This document shows positions 1-5,398 of a DNA stretch of 6,099 nt, piece by piece. Source of the stretch: VMFW01 sp038058095 (lineage in GTDB: Bacteria; Patescibacteriota; Minisyncoccia; UBA6257; 2-01-FULL-56-20); assembly GCA_038058095.1 (NCBI GenBank), contig JBBUBW010000026.1, positions 1 through 6,099 of the forward strand, given 5' to 3'. The notes beneath the pieces are model-generated. The model was not told where the DNA came from. It made no database searches and was given only the letters and a program-made list of their open reading frames with translations. Numbering within the stretch: the stretch's first letter is position 1; each line of letters starts with the position of its first letter. The position numbers and the translations under genes are program-made.

Positions 1-257
1 GTAAATCCAACAAACAAACATAACTGCCAACTCAAAAGTTGCAGCTCCAGCGTTCGCTTACGCGTAATGCTGGGATCGGTGAATCTGTGCCTCTTAGATT
101 CAAATCCGGTCTTATATAATGAGGCTGGTTCTTAGGTGACGATTCTAACTTAGGAACGAGATAAGAATCACTTCGTCTGATTAATTTCAGTCTACACTCG
201 TAGAAGGTTCAGTTTCAAAACTCTTACACGGCGGTTCGACCCCGCCCATCTCCACTA
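1..257 (+). ncRNA. ssrA: tmRNA (transfer-messenger RNA), 3' part, 5' end outside window
   Basis: tmRNA rescues stalled ribosomes with SmpB by adding a degradation tag. The tag frame reads ANSKVAAPAFAYA from a GCC resume codon at 26-28 to a TAA at 65-67. The preceding TAACT places U and A at -5 and -4, as in E. coli tmRNA. The last codons and the stop sit in a hairpin, as in helix 5: 47-54 pairs with 66-73, and inside it CGC/GCG closes a UUAC loop. Two classical pseudoknots follow. In the first, 81-86 pairs with 96-101 and loop GCCTC 89-93 pairs with GAGGC 121-125. In the second, 128-136 pairs with 149-157 and loop GATTCT 141-146 pairs with 164-169. The T-arm is GGCGG (230-234), loop TTCGACC, CCGCC (242-246). 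The acceptor strand is 247-253 with discriminator A254. The next bases are CTA, so CCA must be added after transcription. The 5' acceptor half lies before the window. Confidence 0.96.
26..67 (+). other. tmRNA proteolysis-tag reading frame (ANSKVAAPAFAYA)
   Basis: This is the internal mRNA-like frame of the tmRNA. The GCC resume codon is chosen because it gives an Ala-Asn start like the E. coli tag and has UA at -5/-4. The end AFAYA-stop is small and hydrophobic, as proteolytic tags are, but differs from the common LAA end. A frame shifted by one meets an early stop, which supports this frame. Confidence 0.85.
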
Positions 258-304
258 ATTTACTTTCAGAGGAGTCAGAGAAGTAGGGTATTTATAAAAT
301 AGAA

Positions 305-338
305 AAGGAGGCGGTCGAGTGAATCGACACGCCTCCTT
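305..338 (-). terminator. Hairpin terminator of the 338-934 gene, between convergent genes
   Basis: AAGGAGGCG (305-313) pairs with CGCCTCCTT (330-338), and inside it GTCGA (314-318) pairs with TCGAC (324-328), leaving a 5-base loop and one bulged A. Read on the minus strand, the stem is followed by TTTTCTATTTTAT, a reasonable U-tract. On the plus strand the following bases (CATGACTTTT) are a poor U-tract, so it serves the minus-strand gene best but may also stop tmRNA read-through. It begins at the stop codon of that gene. Confidence 0.85.
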
Positions 339-934
339 CATGACTTTTCCTCCTTTAGTTTGAGCCGGAGGATGAGCAGAATCAAGATACTCACACAGAC
401 GACGGCTCTGACTGCGTAGATCTTGGCAAAAACATTGCTTTCCGGTGTGAACGCAGGGAAGAGGGACGCCACCGATCCGAGCCAAAACATTGTCCATACT
501 CCAGCTGATTCGGTGTTCTCCTTACTTATCCAAAGTTTCCTTACCATAGGGAGATAGCCGAGCAGGAGGATTATTTGGGCAATCGAGTTAGAGGCGTCGT
601 GATCCTTAGTGATGAACCAGAAAAGGGAAGTTGCTCCAGCTGCCCACAAACACCACTTGTTGAGAGTGCTTGTTTGGGTATCCCAATTTCGTGATCTCCA
701 AACAAAGAGGAGAGTCGCGGAGGTGAAAATCACGTCGCTGGCGTTTCCGATGTTACTGATTACGTTGTGATTTTTGCCCGCGATGTAAGTCGCGAGCGAG
801 AGGGAAGTGGCCACCGAGAAAAGAATCCAGGTGGTAAGTGATGGCGTGATTTTATCCTTTTTAGTCTTAAAGCAATACCAGACAGTTCCGCCTCCCATTA
901 GGAGGACGACGGCTAAGGCGCTTAGTTCGCGCAT
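338..934 (-). CDS. PQ-loop/SWEET-like seven-helix membrane protein
   Basis: The 198-residue protein is almost all membrane helices. Hydrophobic stretches lie at about 4-21, 31-51, 60-79, 92-109, 116-133, 145-162 and 168-190, a 3+1+3 pattern. Helix 2 (PSLTTWILFS, about 31-40) and helix 6 (TESAGVWTMFWLGS, about 141-154) resemble each other, and each follows a Lys-rich turn. The segment YLPMVRKLW before helix 6 resembles the first helix of a PQ-loop repeat, with P129 in the PQ position. PQ-loop and SWEET proteins move sugars, amino acids or other small solutes across membranes; the substrate here is unknown. The ATG follows AGGAGG by 7 nt and the gene has a near-consensus promoter. It stands alone, divergent from the 1061 operon and convergent with tmRNA. 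Codons often end in C, as in the other minus-strand genes. The fold call rests on pattern only. Confidence 0.85.
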   Translation of the reverse strand: MRELSALAVVLLMGGGTVWYCFKTKKDKITPSLTTWILFSVATSLSLATYIAGKNHNVISNIGNASDVIFTSATLLFVWRSRNWDTQTSTLNKWCLWAAGATSLFWFITKDHDASNSIAQIILLLGYLPMVRKLWISKENTESAGVWTMFWLGSVASLFPAFTPESNVFAKIYAVRAVVCVSILILLILRLKLKEEKS

Positions 935-941
935 TGAGGGC

Positions 942-947
942 CCTCCT
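942..947 (-). promoter_or_regulatory. Strong Shine-Dalgarno AGGAGG for the 338-934 gene
   Basis: On the minus strand AGGAGG lies 7 nt before the ATG and fixes that start. It is notable because the neighbouring plus-strand operon and smpB have no SD at all. Confidence 0.85.
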
Positions 948-984
948 TTCGGGGCTAGGGGTTTAGTGACAAGTGTCTAATTGG

Positions 985-1014
985 GTTATAGCAAGCTACT
1001 TGTGGCTATGTCAA
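985..1014 (-). promoter_or_regulatory. Sigma70-type promoter for the PQ-loop-like gene
   Basis: On the minus strand a perfect TTGACA (1014-1009) is followed after 18 nt by TATAAC (990-985). Transcription would begin near 978, giving a leader of about 44 nt that carries the SD. It is divergent from the promoter of the 1061 gene. Confidence 0.75.
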
Positions 1015-1024
1015 ACATAAAAGC

Positions 1025-1054
1025 TTTATATTTTTTGCGAATAGGCACTATAAT
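1025..1054 (+). promoter_or_regulatory. Promoter of the 1061-3734 operon, predicted leaderless
   Basis: A perfect TATAAT (1049-1054) is preceded by a weak -35 TTTATA (1025-1030) at 18 nt. Only 6 nt separate the -10 box from the ATG at 1061, so the expected transcription start coincides with the start codon. There is no SD. Confidence 0.7.
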
Positions 1055-1060
1055 AATTGA

Positions 1061-1672
1061 ATGAGAAAAATTGCGGTGGATGTGGCGCTTTTGCTTCCGG
1101 AGGAAATTGCGGATTTGGCTATTGAGTTAAATCGCAGTTTTTTGGGGTCGGAAACAAATAAGATAATTTTGGGTAAGAAAGAAGGCGAAGCGATGCCGCA
1201 TTCTTCTCTTAATATGGGGTGCGTCGAAGAGAGTGAGTTGCCGAAATTAATTGAGATTTTATCTGGTATTGGGAAACACTTTTCGTCTTTGGATTTGGAG
1301 TTTTATGGTATTGATACGGAGAAAATTCGAGTTGATACTATCGTTTCGAGTTTAGGAATAAAGAAGGGAGAAGAGCTAAGAACCTTTCATGAAGAAGTTA
1401 TGAATAAATTAAAAGCGATTTTTTCGAGAGATGCCTCGCGAGAAATGTTTTTTAGCCCGCCGCCGGTTAGCTTAGAGGAGTTTTCTTATATAAATAAATT
1501 TTACGAGATGGCGGCTTTTGAAAAGTTTTACCCCCACGTTACGCTTGGCTTAGGAGAGATTAGGGATAGTAAGATTAAGTTTCCAATAAAATTTAAAGCA
1601 TCAACTTTGGCTGTGTGCCATTTGGGCGATTATTATACTTGCCGGAAAATTTTGTGGTCAATGAAATTCTAA
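1061..1672 (+). CDS. 2H phosphoesterase superfamily protein (LigT / 2'-5' RNA ligase-like)
   Basis: The 203-residue protein carries both signature H-x-[S/T]-hydrophobic motifs of the 2H phosphoesterases: PHSSLNM with H47 and S49, and YPHVTLGL with H159 and T161. In this superfamily the two histidines form the active site that opens 2',3'-cyclic phosphates or breaks 2'-5' bonds in RNA or small nucleotides. The length is typical, and the spacing of about 112 residues between motifs fits one domain made of two lobes. No signal peptide is seen, so it should be cytosolic. It is the first gene of a four-gene operon and is predicted to be translated from a leaderless mRNA. Which member of the family it is (RNA ligase-like, cyclic phosphodiesterase or other) cannot be decided from the sequence. 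Confidence 0.88.
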   Translation: MRKIAVDVALLLPEEIADLAIELNRSFLGSETNKIILGKKEGEAMPHSSLNMGCVEESELPKLIEILSGIGKHFSSLDLEFYGIDTEKIRVDTIVSSLGIKKGEELRTFHEEVMNKLKAIFSRDASREMFFSPPPVSLEEFSYINKFYEMAAFEKFYPHVTLGLGEIRDSKIKFPIKFKASTLAVCHLGDYYTCRKILWSMKF

Positions 1673-1689
1673 TAGATTAAACTTTAAGA

Positions 1690-2595
1690 ATGTCCTGGAT
1701 ATTTTTTGCGATTGCGGCGCCGTTGCTTTATGCCGCGTCTAATTTTTTTGATAAGTTTTTAATTGAGAAGCGAGTGCGGGATCCGATGATGCTCGCGGTT
1801 TTGGGCGGAGTTTTATCGTTTCTTACGGGTTTAGGGATTTTGGTTTTTCGAGGATTTCCCAACATACATTCGGGTCAATTGTTTTATTTGCTTTTGGCCG
1901 GGGTTCTTTTTGAGCTTGCAATTGTACCTTGGTATAAGGCGATTTCACTCGAAGATGTTTCGCGAATAGCTCCGCTAGGCCAAGCAATTCCAGTTATCGT
2001 GCTAATTCTTTCTTATTTGTTTTTAGACGAGCGGTTGGCTTCGGGGCAACTTCTAGGATTTCTTTCTATCTTAGTCGGCGGCTTCTTGCTTTCGGTCAAA
2101 AGTTTTAACAACGGGATTTTTAAAGTTCGAAAGGCTATATGGTATATGCTAGCTGCAAGTTTGCTTTTCTCGGTGCCGTTAGTGCTTTTTAAGTTTGTTA
2201 GTTTGAATTTGGGTTTTTGGGATTCATTAGCGTATGAATTTGTTGGTGGAGGAATTGGGGCTTTGATTTTGTTTTCATATGTGCTTTTTTCTAAACGAAC
2301 TGGATTTAAAAAAGAAATTACTCGGACTCAATTTGGCACCTGGGGGCTTATCGGGAGTAATGAAGCGATTTATGTTATTTCACGAATGCTCACCTTTTAT
2401 GCGATTTCTTTGGCGGCCGTTTCGTTAGTGACGGTTTTAGGAGGATTTCAGCCGTTTTTTATGCTGGGCTTCGGACTTATTCTTTCACGATGGTTCCCGA
2501 ATGTGGTCAAAGAAGATATCGAGAAGAAGACGGTGGTTTTGAAACTTGCGGCGATTGTTTTAATTTTTGCGGGAGTGTGGTTTATTAATATATAA
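1690..2595 (+). CDS. EamA/DMT-superfamily membrane transporter
   Basis: The 301-residue protein has two similar halves (about 2-136 and 149-300), each with around five membrane helices, the usual drug/metabolite transporter build. Each half has the EamA pattern near its fourth helix: YKAISLEDVSRIAPLG (82-97) with LFLDERL (110-116), and FYAISLAAVSLVTVLGG (236-252) with LILSRW (263-268). Family members export or import amino acids, nucleotides, sugars or drugs; the substrate is not predictable. The gene starts 17 nt after the 2H gene without an SD and ends 3 nt before the HAD gene, so it is probably cotranscribed and translated by coupling or read-in. The second half has a longer polar stretch (about 268-282) than usual. 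Confidence 0.92.
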   Translation: MSWIFFAIAAPLLYAASNFFDKFLIEKRVRDPMMLAVLGGVLSFLTGLGILVFRGFPNIHSGQLFYLLLAGVLFELAIVPWYKAISLEDVSRIAPLGQAIPVIVLILSYLFLDERLASGQLLGFLSILVGGFLLSVKSFNNGIFKVRKAIWYMLAASLLFSVPLVLFKFVSLNLGFWDSLAYEFVGGGIGALILFSYVLFSKRTGFKKEITRTQFGTWGLIGSNEAIYVISRMLTFYAISLAAVSLVTVLGGFQPFFMLGFGLILSRWFPNVVKEDIEKKTVVLKLAAIVLIFAGVWFINI

Positions 2596-2598
2596 CTA

Positions 2599-3216
2599 AT
2601 GATTAAAGCAGTAATTTTTGATGTGGACGGAGTGTTACTCGATTCTTTTGAGGCGAACTTTTTGTTTTTTGAAAGTCTTTTTCAAAAGACTGGTTTTACT
2701 CCGCCAACAAGGGAGGAGTTCAGGGAGATATTTCATAAACCAATGTGGGATGTGATAAAGATTGTTACCGGCCTCAAAGATGAAAATGACATAAGAAAGA
2801 TTTGGGATAAAGGTCTGAACGAAGAATTTGATACGCCGGATGCCGAGTTGTCAGTTGGCGTATCAGAAGTGGTGACGTTGTTAAGTAAAGAATACTTGCT
2901 TGGGCTTGCAACAAGCAGGGTGAAAGTTCATGAGTTTGAGGGCCCTCTTAGGGTTTTGAAGCAGTATTTCAAGGCGACAACAACTTACGAAGATACGGAA
3001 AATCACAAACCTCATCCCGAGCCGCTTCTTCGCGCGGCTGAGTTGCTTGGAGTAGATCCAGTCGATTGTGTTTATATCGGAGATGCGGAAAGCGATGCCA
3101 TGGCTGCCCGCGCGACGGGGATGAAGATTATTGTTTATTCTAAAGAGAGAATGGAAGGCGTGGACGGACAGACGGCTGATTTTAGTAAAATACCCGCAAT
3201 AATAAAAAATCTATGA
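2599..3216 (+). CDS. HAD-superfamily (subfamily IA) phosphatase
   Basis: All four HAD motifs are visible in 205 residues. Motif I is FDVDGVLLDS with nucleophile D8 and acid/base D10. Motif II is LGLATS with T105. Motif III is K137 in HKPHPEP. Motif IV is YIGDAESD with D162 and D166 for Mg2+. A helical cap lies between motifs I and II (about 15-90), as in phosphoglycolate phosphatase, PpaX and beta-phosphoglucomutase relatives. It should remove phosphate from a small soluble metabolite in the cytosol. Its stop overlaps the start of the next gene as ATGA, which suggests translational coupling with the RibD-C/DHFR-like reductase. No SD is present. The exact substrate is unknown; mutase activity is less likely but not excluded. 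Confidence 0.93.
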   Translation: MIKAVIFDVDGVLLDSFEANFLFFESLFQKTGFTPPTREEFREIFHKPMWDVIKIVTGLKDENDIRKIWDKGLNEEFDTPDAELSVGVSEVVTLLSKEYLLGLATSRVKVHEFEGPLRVLKQYFKATTTYEDTENHKPHPEPLLRAAELLGVDPVDCVYIGDAESDAMAARATGMKIIVYSKERMEGVDGQTADFSKIPAIIKNL

Positions 3217-3734
3217 GACCTTTGTATTCAATGATTGTGGCGACAACAATTGACGGGAAAATCGCCACCAATAAGCGGCAGTTTACGAATTGGACTTCGA
3301 AGGAGGACAAAGATTTTTTGCATAAACTTTTGGACAAGAGTGATGTGATAGTGGTGGGGAATAATACTTATAAAACCGCCAAAGAGCCGCTTAGTAAACG
3401 GAATTGTATTGTGATGACAAGAAAAGTTTTGAAAGCAACTCAACGAGGCGAAAGATTGGTTTTCTTTAACCCAGCGCGGGAAAGTTTGGACAGGTTTATT
3501 CGAAAAGAAAAATATAAGCGGGTCGCGGTTTTGGGAGGGGCGCAATCCTACACTTATTTTTTGGAAAATAATTTGCTAGATGAAATTTATCTTACGATTG
3601 AGCCATTAGTTTTTGGGAAGGGTTTCGGAATGTTTGCTACAAAAAAAGTTTTGAAGAGGTATTTTAAATTGGTTTCGGCGAAGAAGCTAAATAAGAAGGG
3701 GAGTTTGGTTCTGCATTATTCAGCTCGAAAGTAA
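3213..3734 (+). CDS. RibD C-terminal / dihydrofolate reductase-fold reductase
   Basis: The 173-residue protein matches the RibD-C/DHFR fold in order: SMIVATTIDGKIA (6-18), the NWTSKED segment (26-32), DVIVVGNNTYKT (44-55) and the NADPH-binding VAVLGGAQSYTYFL (104-117), then LLDEIYLTIEPLVFGKG (121-137). Such proteins reduce the ribose of a pyrimidine riboflavin precursor or dihydrofolate-like substrates with NADPH. The RibD deaminase half is missing, so this is a stand-alone reductase. It overlaps the HAD gene by 4 nt. A weak AU hairpin (3745-3751/3760-3766) without a U-tract follows, so transcription may run on to the terminator at 4279-4314. Riboflavin-type and DHFR-type function cannot be told apart here. 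Confidence 0.88.
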   Translation: MRPLYSMIVATTIDGKIATNKRQFTNWTSKEDKDFLHKLLDKSDVIVVGNNTYKTAKEPLSKRNCIVMTRKVLKATQRGERLVFFNPARESLDRFIRKEKYKRVAVLGGAQSYTYFLENNLLDEIYLTIEPLVFGKGFGMFATKKVLKRYFKLVSAKKLNKKGSLVLHYSARK

Positions 3735-3818
3735 ATTTGCGAAGCTAAAATTTTGTGGTATTTTAGAGAAAGCAGAAGTTTGTTAACTGGTGTTTTTTGT
3801 GGGCTTAAACCTGTAACG

Positions 3819-3824
3819 AGGAGG
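3819..3824 (+). promoter_or_regulatory. Shine-Dalgarno AGGAGG that decides the start of the small ORF
   Basis: AGGAGG is 2 nt before a first ATG (3827) and 5 nt before a second ATG (3830). The usual spacing favours 3830. Confidence 0.6.
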
Positions 3825-3829
3825 GAATG

Positions 3830-4036
3830 ATGAGGAGAGGAGTGAGTAGTAAGAGTCGAGCAACGCCGAATCAGGCGCGAGCGGCTGCAAGGAAGGCGAG
3901 GATAAAAGTTGCCCGGGGTGCTGTTTCTCTGACTGTTATAGCCGAGAGACAGGAGATTGTGGATGGTTTTAGAGCTGCGCCCCCTGTGCCGACATGGTTT
4001 TACCAAAGCCAAACGAACTGGAGGTATGGGTATTGA
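3830..4036 (+). CDS. Small basic protein of unknown function
   Basis: I do not recognise this 68-residue ORF. The start at 3830 is chosen by SD spacing; the ATG at 3827 would add one Met. Residues 1-40 are rich in Arg, Lys, Ser and Ala (for example KSRATPNQARAAARKARIKVAR), suggesting nucleic-acid or ribosome binding. The C-terminal part holds a Pro-rich turn and aromatic residues (PPVPTWFYQS, WRYGY). No signal peptide or membrane helix is seen. The stop TGA (4034-4036) is built from the first unit of the hexamer array, so array length cannot alter the protein. A minus-strand ORF overlaps it but has no SD. The strong SD supports translation; the lack of a recognised family keeps confidence moderate. 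It could be transcribed from the upstream operon, as no clear terminator separates them. Confidence 0.5.
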   Translation: MRRGVSSKSRATPNQARAAARKARIKVARGAVSLTVIAERQEIVDGFRAAPPVPTWFYQSQTNWRYGY

Positions 4037-4247
4037 TATTGATATTGATATTGATATTGATATTGATATTGATATTGATATTGATANNNNNNNNNNNNNN
4101 NNNNNNNNNNNNNNNNNNNNNNNNNNNNNNNNNNNNNNNNNNNNNNNNNNNNNNNNNNNNNNNNNNNNNNNNNNNNNNNNNNNNNNATTGATATTGATAT
4201 TGATATTGATATTGATATTGATATTGATATTGATATTGATATTGATA
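4031..4247 (+). repeat. Hexamer tandem array (ATTGAT)n, interrupted by an assembly gap
   Basis: Perfect ATTGAT units run over 4031-4086 (about 9 copies) and 4187-4247 (about 10 copies), with 100 Ns between. The real length is unknown. The plus strand of the array contains no C. Because the unit is 6 nt, a change in copy number keeps the frame: one frame gives Ile-Asp, one Leu-Ile and the third a stop in every unit. The array lies between the stop of the small ORF and a terminator, so it would be 3'UTR if transcribed. Confidence 0.95.
4087..4186. other. Assembly gap of 100 N
   Basis: Exactly 100 Ns inside the hexamer array, the customary length for a gap of unknown size. Reading frames running across it are not reliable. 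The rest of the gene-free stretch 4037-4383 holds only the array, the terminator below and the short upstream region of the 4384 gene. Confidence 0.97.
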
Positions 4248-4278
4248 CTAATAAGAAACCTCCGAGATCGGGATTTTG

Positions 4279-4314
4279 CCCTCGTCTGGATAAGTGCTAG
4301 ACGGGGGTTTTTTT
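4279..4314 (+). terminator. Rho-independent terminator after the hexamer array
   Basis: CCCTCGTCT (4279-4287) pairs with AGACGGGGG (4299-4307) in a 9-bp stem with one U-G pair, followed by seven Ts (4308-4314). It would end transcripts from the small ORF and possibly from the whole 1061 operon. Confidence 0.9.
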
Positions 4315-4383
4315 GGATTTTAGAGGGAAGGAATGATAAAATTTTACAAACAAAACGGTCGATAATTTTTTTGATATTAATTT

Positions 4384-4701
4384 ATGGCAAAACATAAAAA
4401 TTCAACTTTAGCGAGTTTTACTTATCTAATCTTCTTTTTGCCGATGCTGACCGGCGAGAAGAGCGATGCGTTTGTGAAATACCATATGAAGCAGGCGATT
4501 GGGCTTTTGATTACGGTTTTAGCCGCGCAAGGAGTGATAAAATACGTAGCGGTTTTAGGCGGAGCGTACGGACTTTTGAATTTGATGGCTTGGGCGCTTC
4601 GGATTTTCGCGATTGTTTGGGTGGTGGTTGGGTTTATGAACGCGCAGAGAGGAGAAGAAAAGCCGTTGCCTTGGATTGGGAAGTATTCGGGGAGGTTGTA
4701 G
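4384..4701 (+). CDS. DUF4870 / Tic20-like small membrane protein
   Basis: The 105-residue protein has three hydrophobic stretches (about 11-22, 37-58 and 62-84). The family pattern is clear: YLIFFLPMLTGEKSDAFVKYHMKQA split around residues 14-38, with the conserved His34 and Gln37 before the second helix, and the C-terminal FMNAQRGEEKPLPWIGK (84-100). Homologues are common in small-genome bacteria and are often annotated as DUF4870 or Tic20-like; their function is not established. There is no SD. GATATT lies 5 nt before the ATG, so a leaderless start is possible, but no convincing -35 is seen. The gene stands between two terminators and is therefore probably a single-gene unit. It converges on the 4792-5274 gene. 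Confidence 0.85.
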   Translation: MAKHKNSTLASFTYLIFFLPMLTGEKSDAFVKYHMKQAIGLLITVLAAQGVIKYVAVLGGAYGLLNLMAWALRIFAIVWVVVGFMNAQRGEEKPLPWIGKYSGRL

Positions 4702-4742
4702 GTGGTAGGTTTCAGGTTTTAGAAAAAACCAATAAATAAATC

Positions 4743-4772
4743 AAAAAATCCGCTGGCGAGCAGTGGGTTTTT
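4743..4772. terminator. Bidirectional terminator between convergent genes
   Basis: CCGCTG (4750-4755), loop GCGAG, and CAGTGG (4761-4766) form a stem flanked by an A-run on the left (4743-4748) and a T-run on the right (4768-4772). These runs also pair and give U-tracts on both strands. It can serve the DUF4870-like gene on + and the zinc-ribbon gene on -. On the plus strand the stem has a G-U pair where the minus strand has an A-C mismatch, so plus is slightly favoured. Confidence 0.8.
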
Positions 4773-4791
4773 CGTTGGGTTACAAAGTAGA

Positions 4792-5274
4792 TCAGCGAGC
4801 TCTTAGGGCGCGATCAAGCGAACCCGGGATCAATGATTCCACGATGAGTGGTCCGATTTCCATTGTGGCTCGTTCGTTCATCTCTGTCGCTGTTTGGCCG
4901 TGGCGATGATCGGGCATACTTTTCCAGCTTGGCCCAAAGAGGATAACCCTCCAGAATTTCATGATTTTCATGAGAAAGATATTTGAACTATCCATGGCCT
5001 GAAAAGCCATTTGAAGTTGATGGGCGAAGCCTCCGGTGTTTCCTTTTGGGATTAGCGTCGTTTCAATGCCACAGTTGGTGCAGTGAATTCGAGCCGAGTG
5101 GGAATCAGGATCGAGGATGTTGCTTGATTGGTAGCTTTCACAAGCTGGACACCAGTGGAAAGCTCTGGTTTGTAGCGGTATTTTGTCGCTCGGATATCGA
5201 ACTGTGTAGATAGTACAAACACCGTGACGGGCGAGAATTCTTTGCCACCTTGAGGCCTCGAATTGAGCGCTCAT
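4792..5274 (-). CDS. Zinc-ribbon protein of unknown function
   Basis: I do not recognise the family. The start is set at the ATG 5274 rather than a TTG at 5280: AGGAGA (5286-5281) is 6 nt before the ATG but touches the TTG. The 160-residue product has two Cys pairs, HWCPAC (C42, C45) and IHCTNC (C65, C68), a C4 zinc ribbon with about 19 residues between pairs. Before it lies a basic segment (RWQRILARHG). After it comes a region with aromatic and hydrophobic residues (about 92-115) that does not look like a clear membrane helix. The C-terminal half (GPLIVESLIPGSL, then a basic end) has no known motif. Zinc ribbons often bind nucleic acid or protein, but no role can be assigned. It has its own promoter and SD, and codons often end in C. 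Confidence 0.75.
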   Translation of the reverse strand: MSAQFEASRWQRILARHGVCTIYTVRYPSDKIPLQTRAFHWCPACESYQSSNILDPDSHSARIHCTNCGIETTLIPKGNTGGFAHQLQMAFQAMDSSNIFLMKIMKFWRVILFGPSWKSMPDHRHGQTATEMNERATMEIGPLIVESLIPGSLDRALRAR

Positions 5275-5307
5275 TGTCAATCTCCTTTGTTAAGGGGTTC
5301 TAGGGAG

Positions 5308-5336
5308 ATTATGGCTCTCGGTTTAGTTTAGGTCAA
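5308..5336 (-). promoter_or_regulatory. Sigma70-type promoter for the zinc-ribbon gene
   Basis: On the minus strand TTGACC (5336-5331) and CATAAT (5313-5308) are 17 nt apart. The start would be near 5301, leaving a leader of about 27 nt with the SD. The 11-bp repeat array lies directly upstream. Confidence 0.7.
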
Positions 5337-5341
5337 CAGTT

Positions 5342-5396
5342 AATTGAAATACAATTGAAACACATTGGAAATTCAATAGAAGTACAGTCAAATAGG
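5342..5396. repeat. Five degenerate 11-bp direct repeats
   Basis: Units are AATTGAAATAC (5342-5352), AATTGAAACAC (5353-5363), ATTGGAAATTC (5364-5374), AATAGAAGTAC (5375-5385) and AGTCAAATAGG (5386-5396). The first two differ at one base; the others match unit 1 at about 8, 9 and 7 of 11 positions. The period is close to one helical turn, so the A/T tracts face the same side. The array ends 5 bp upstream of the -35 box of the zinc-ribbon promoter, and its last unit nearly touches the smpB stop codon. Confidence 0.65.
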
Positions 5397-5398
5397 AC

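Noticed and set aside
255..497. Minus-strand 80-residue ORF
   Set aside because: It overlaps the tmRNA 3' end and the better supported 338-934 gene in another frame, and has no SD or family pattern.
3228..3545. Minus-strand 105-residue ORF
   Set aside because: It lies wholly inside the clear reductase gene and shows no family features.
3745..3766. Terminator after the reductase gene
   Set aside because: The 7-bp stem is all A/T except one pair and no U-tract follows.
3716..4012. Minus-strand 98-residue ORF opposite the small basic protein
   Set aside because: No SD or promoter at its start, an unusual Ser/Arg/His-rich composition, and overlap with the end of the reductase gene and the SD-led plus-strand ORF.
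4031..4247. CRISPR array
   Set aside because: The hexamer units follow each other without spacers.
4031..4247. Phase-variable reading frame through hexamer slippage
   Set aside because: A 6-nt unit keeps the frame, and the only SD-led ORF stops inside the first unit.
3957..4397. Long plus-strand ORF with Ile-Asp and Leu-Ile runs
   Set aside because: It is produced by the stop-free frames of the hexamer array and crosses a gap of unknown length, so frame and length have no meaning.
4983..5213. Plus-strand 76-residue ORF
   Set aside because: It lies inside the SD-led zinc-ribbon gene on the other strand and has no start signals.
5275..5280. TTG start two codons upstream for the zinc-ribbon protein
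   Set aside because: The SD would touch the TTG with no spacer; the ATG at 5274 has a normal 6-nt spacing.
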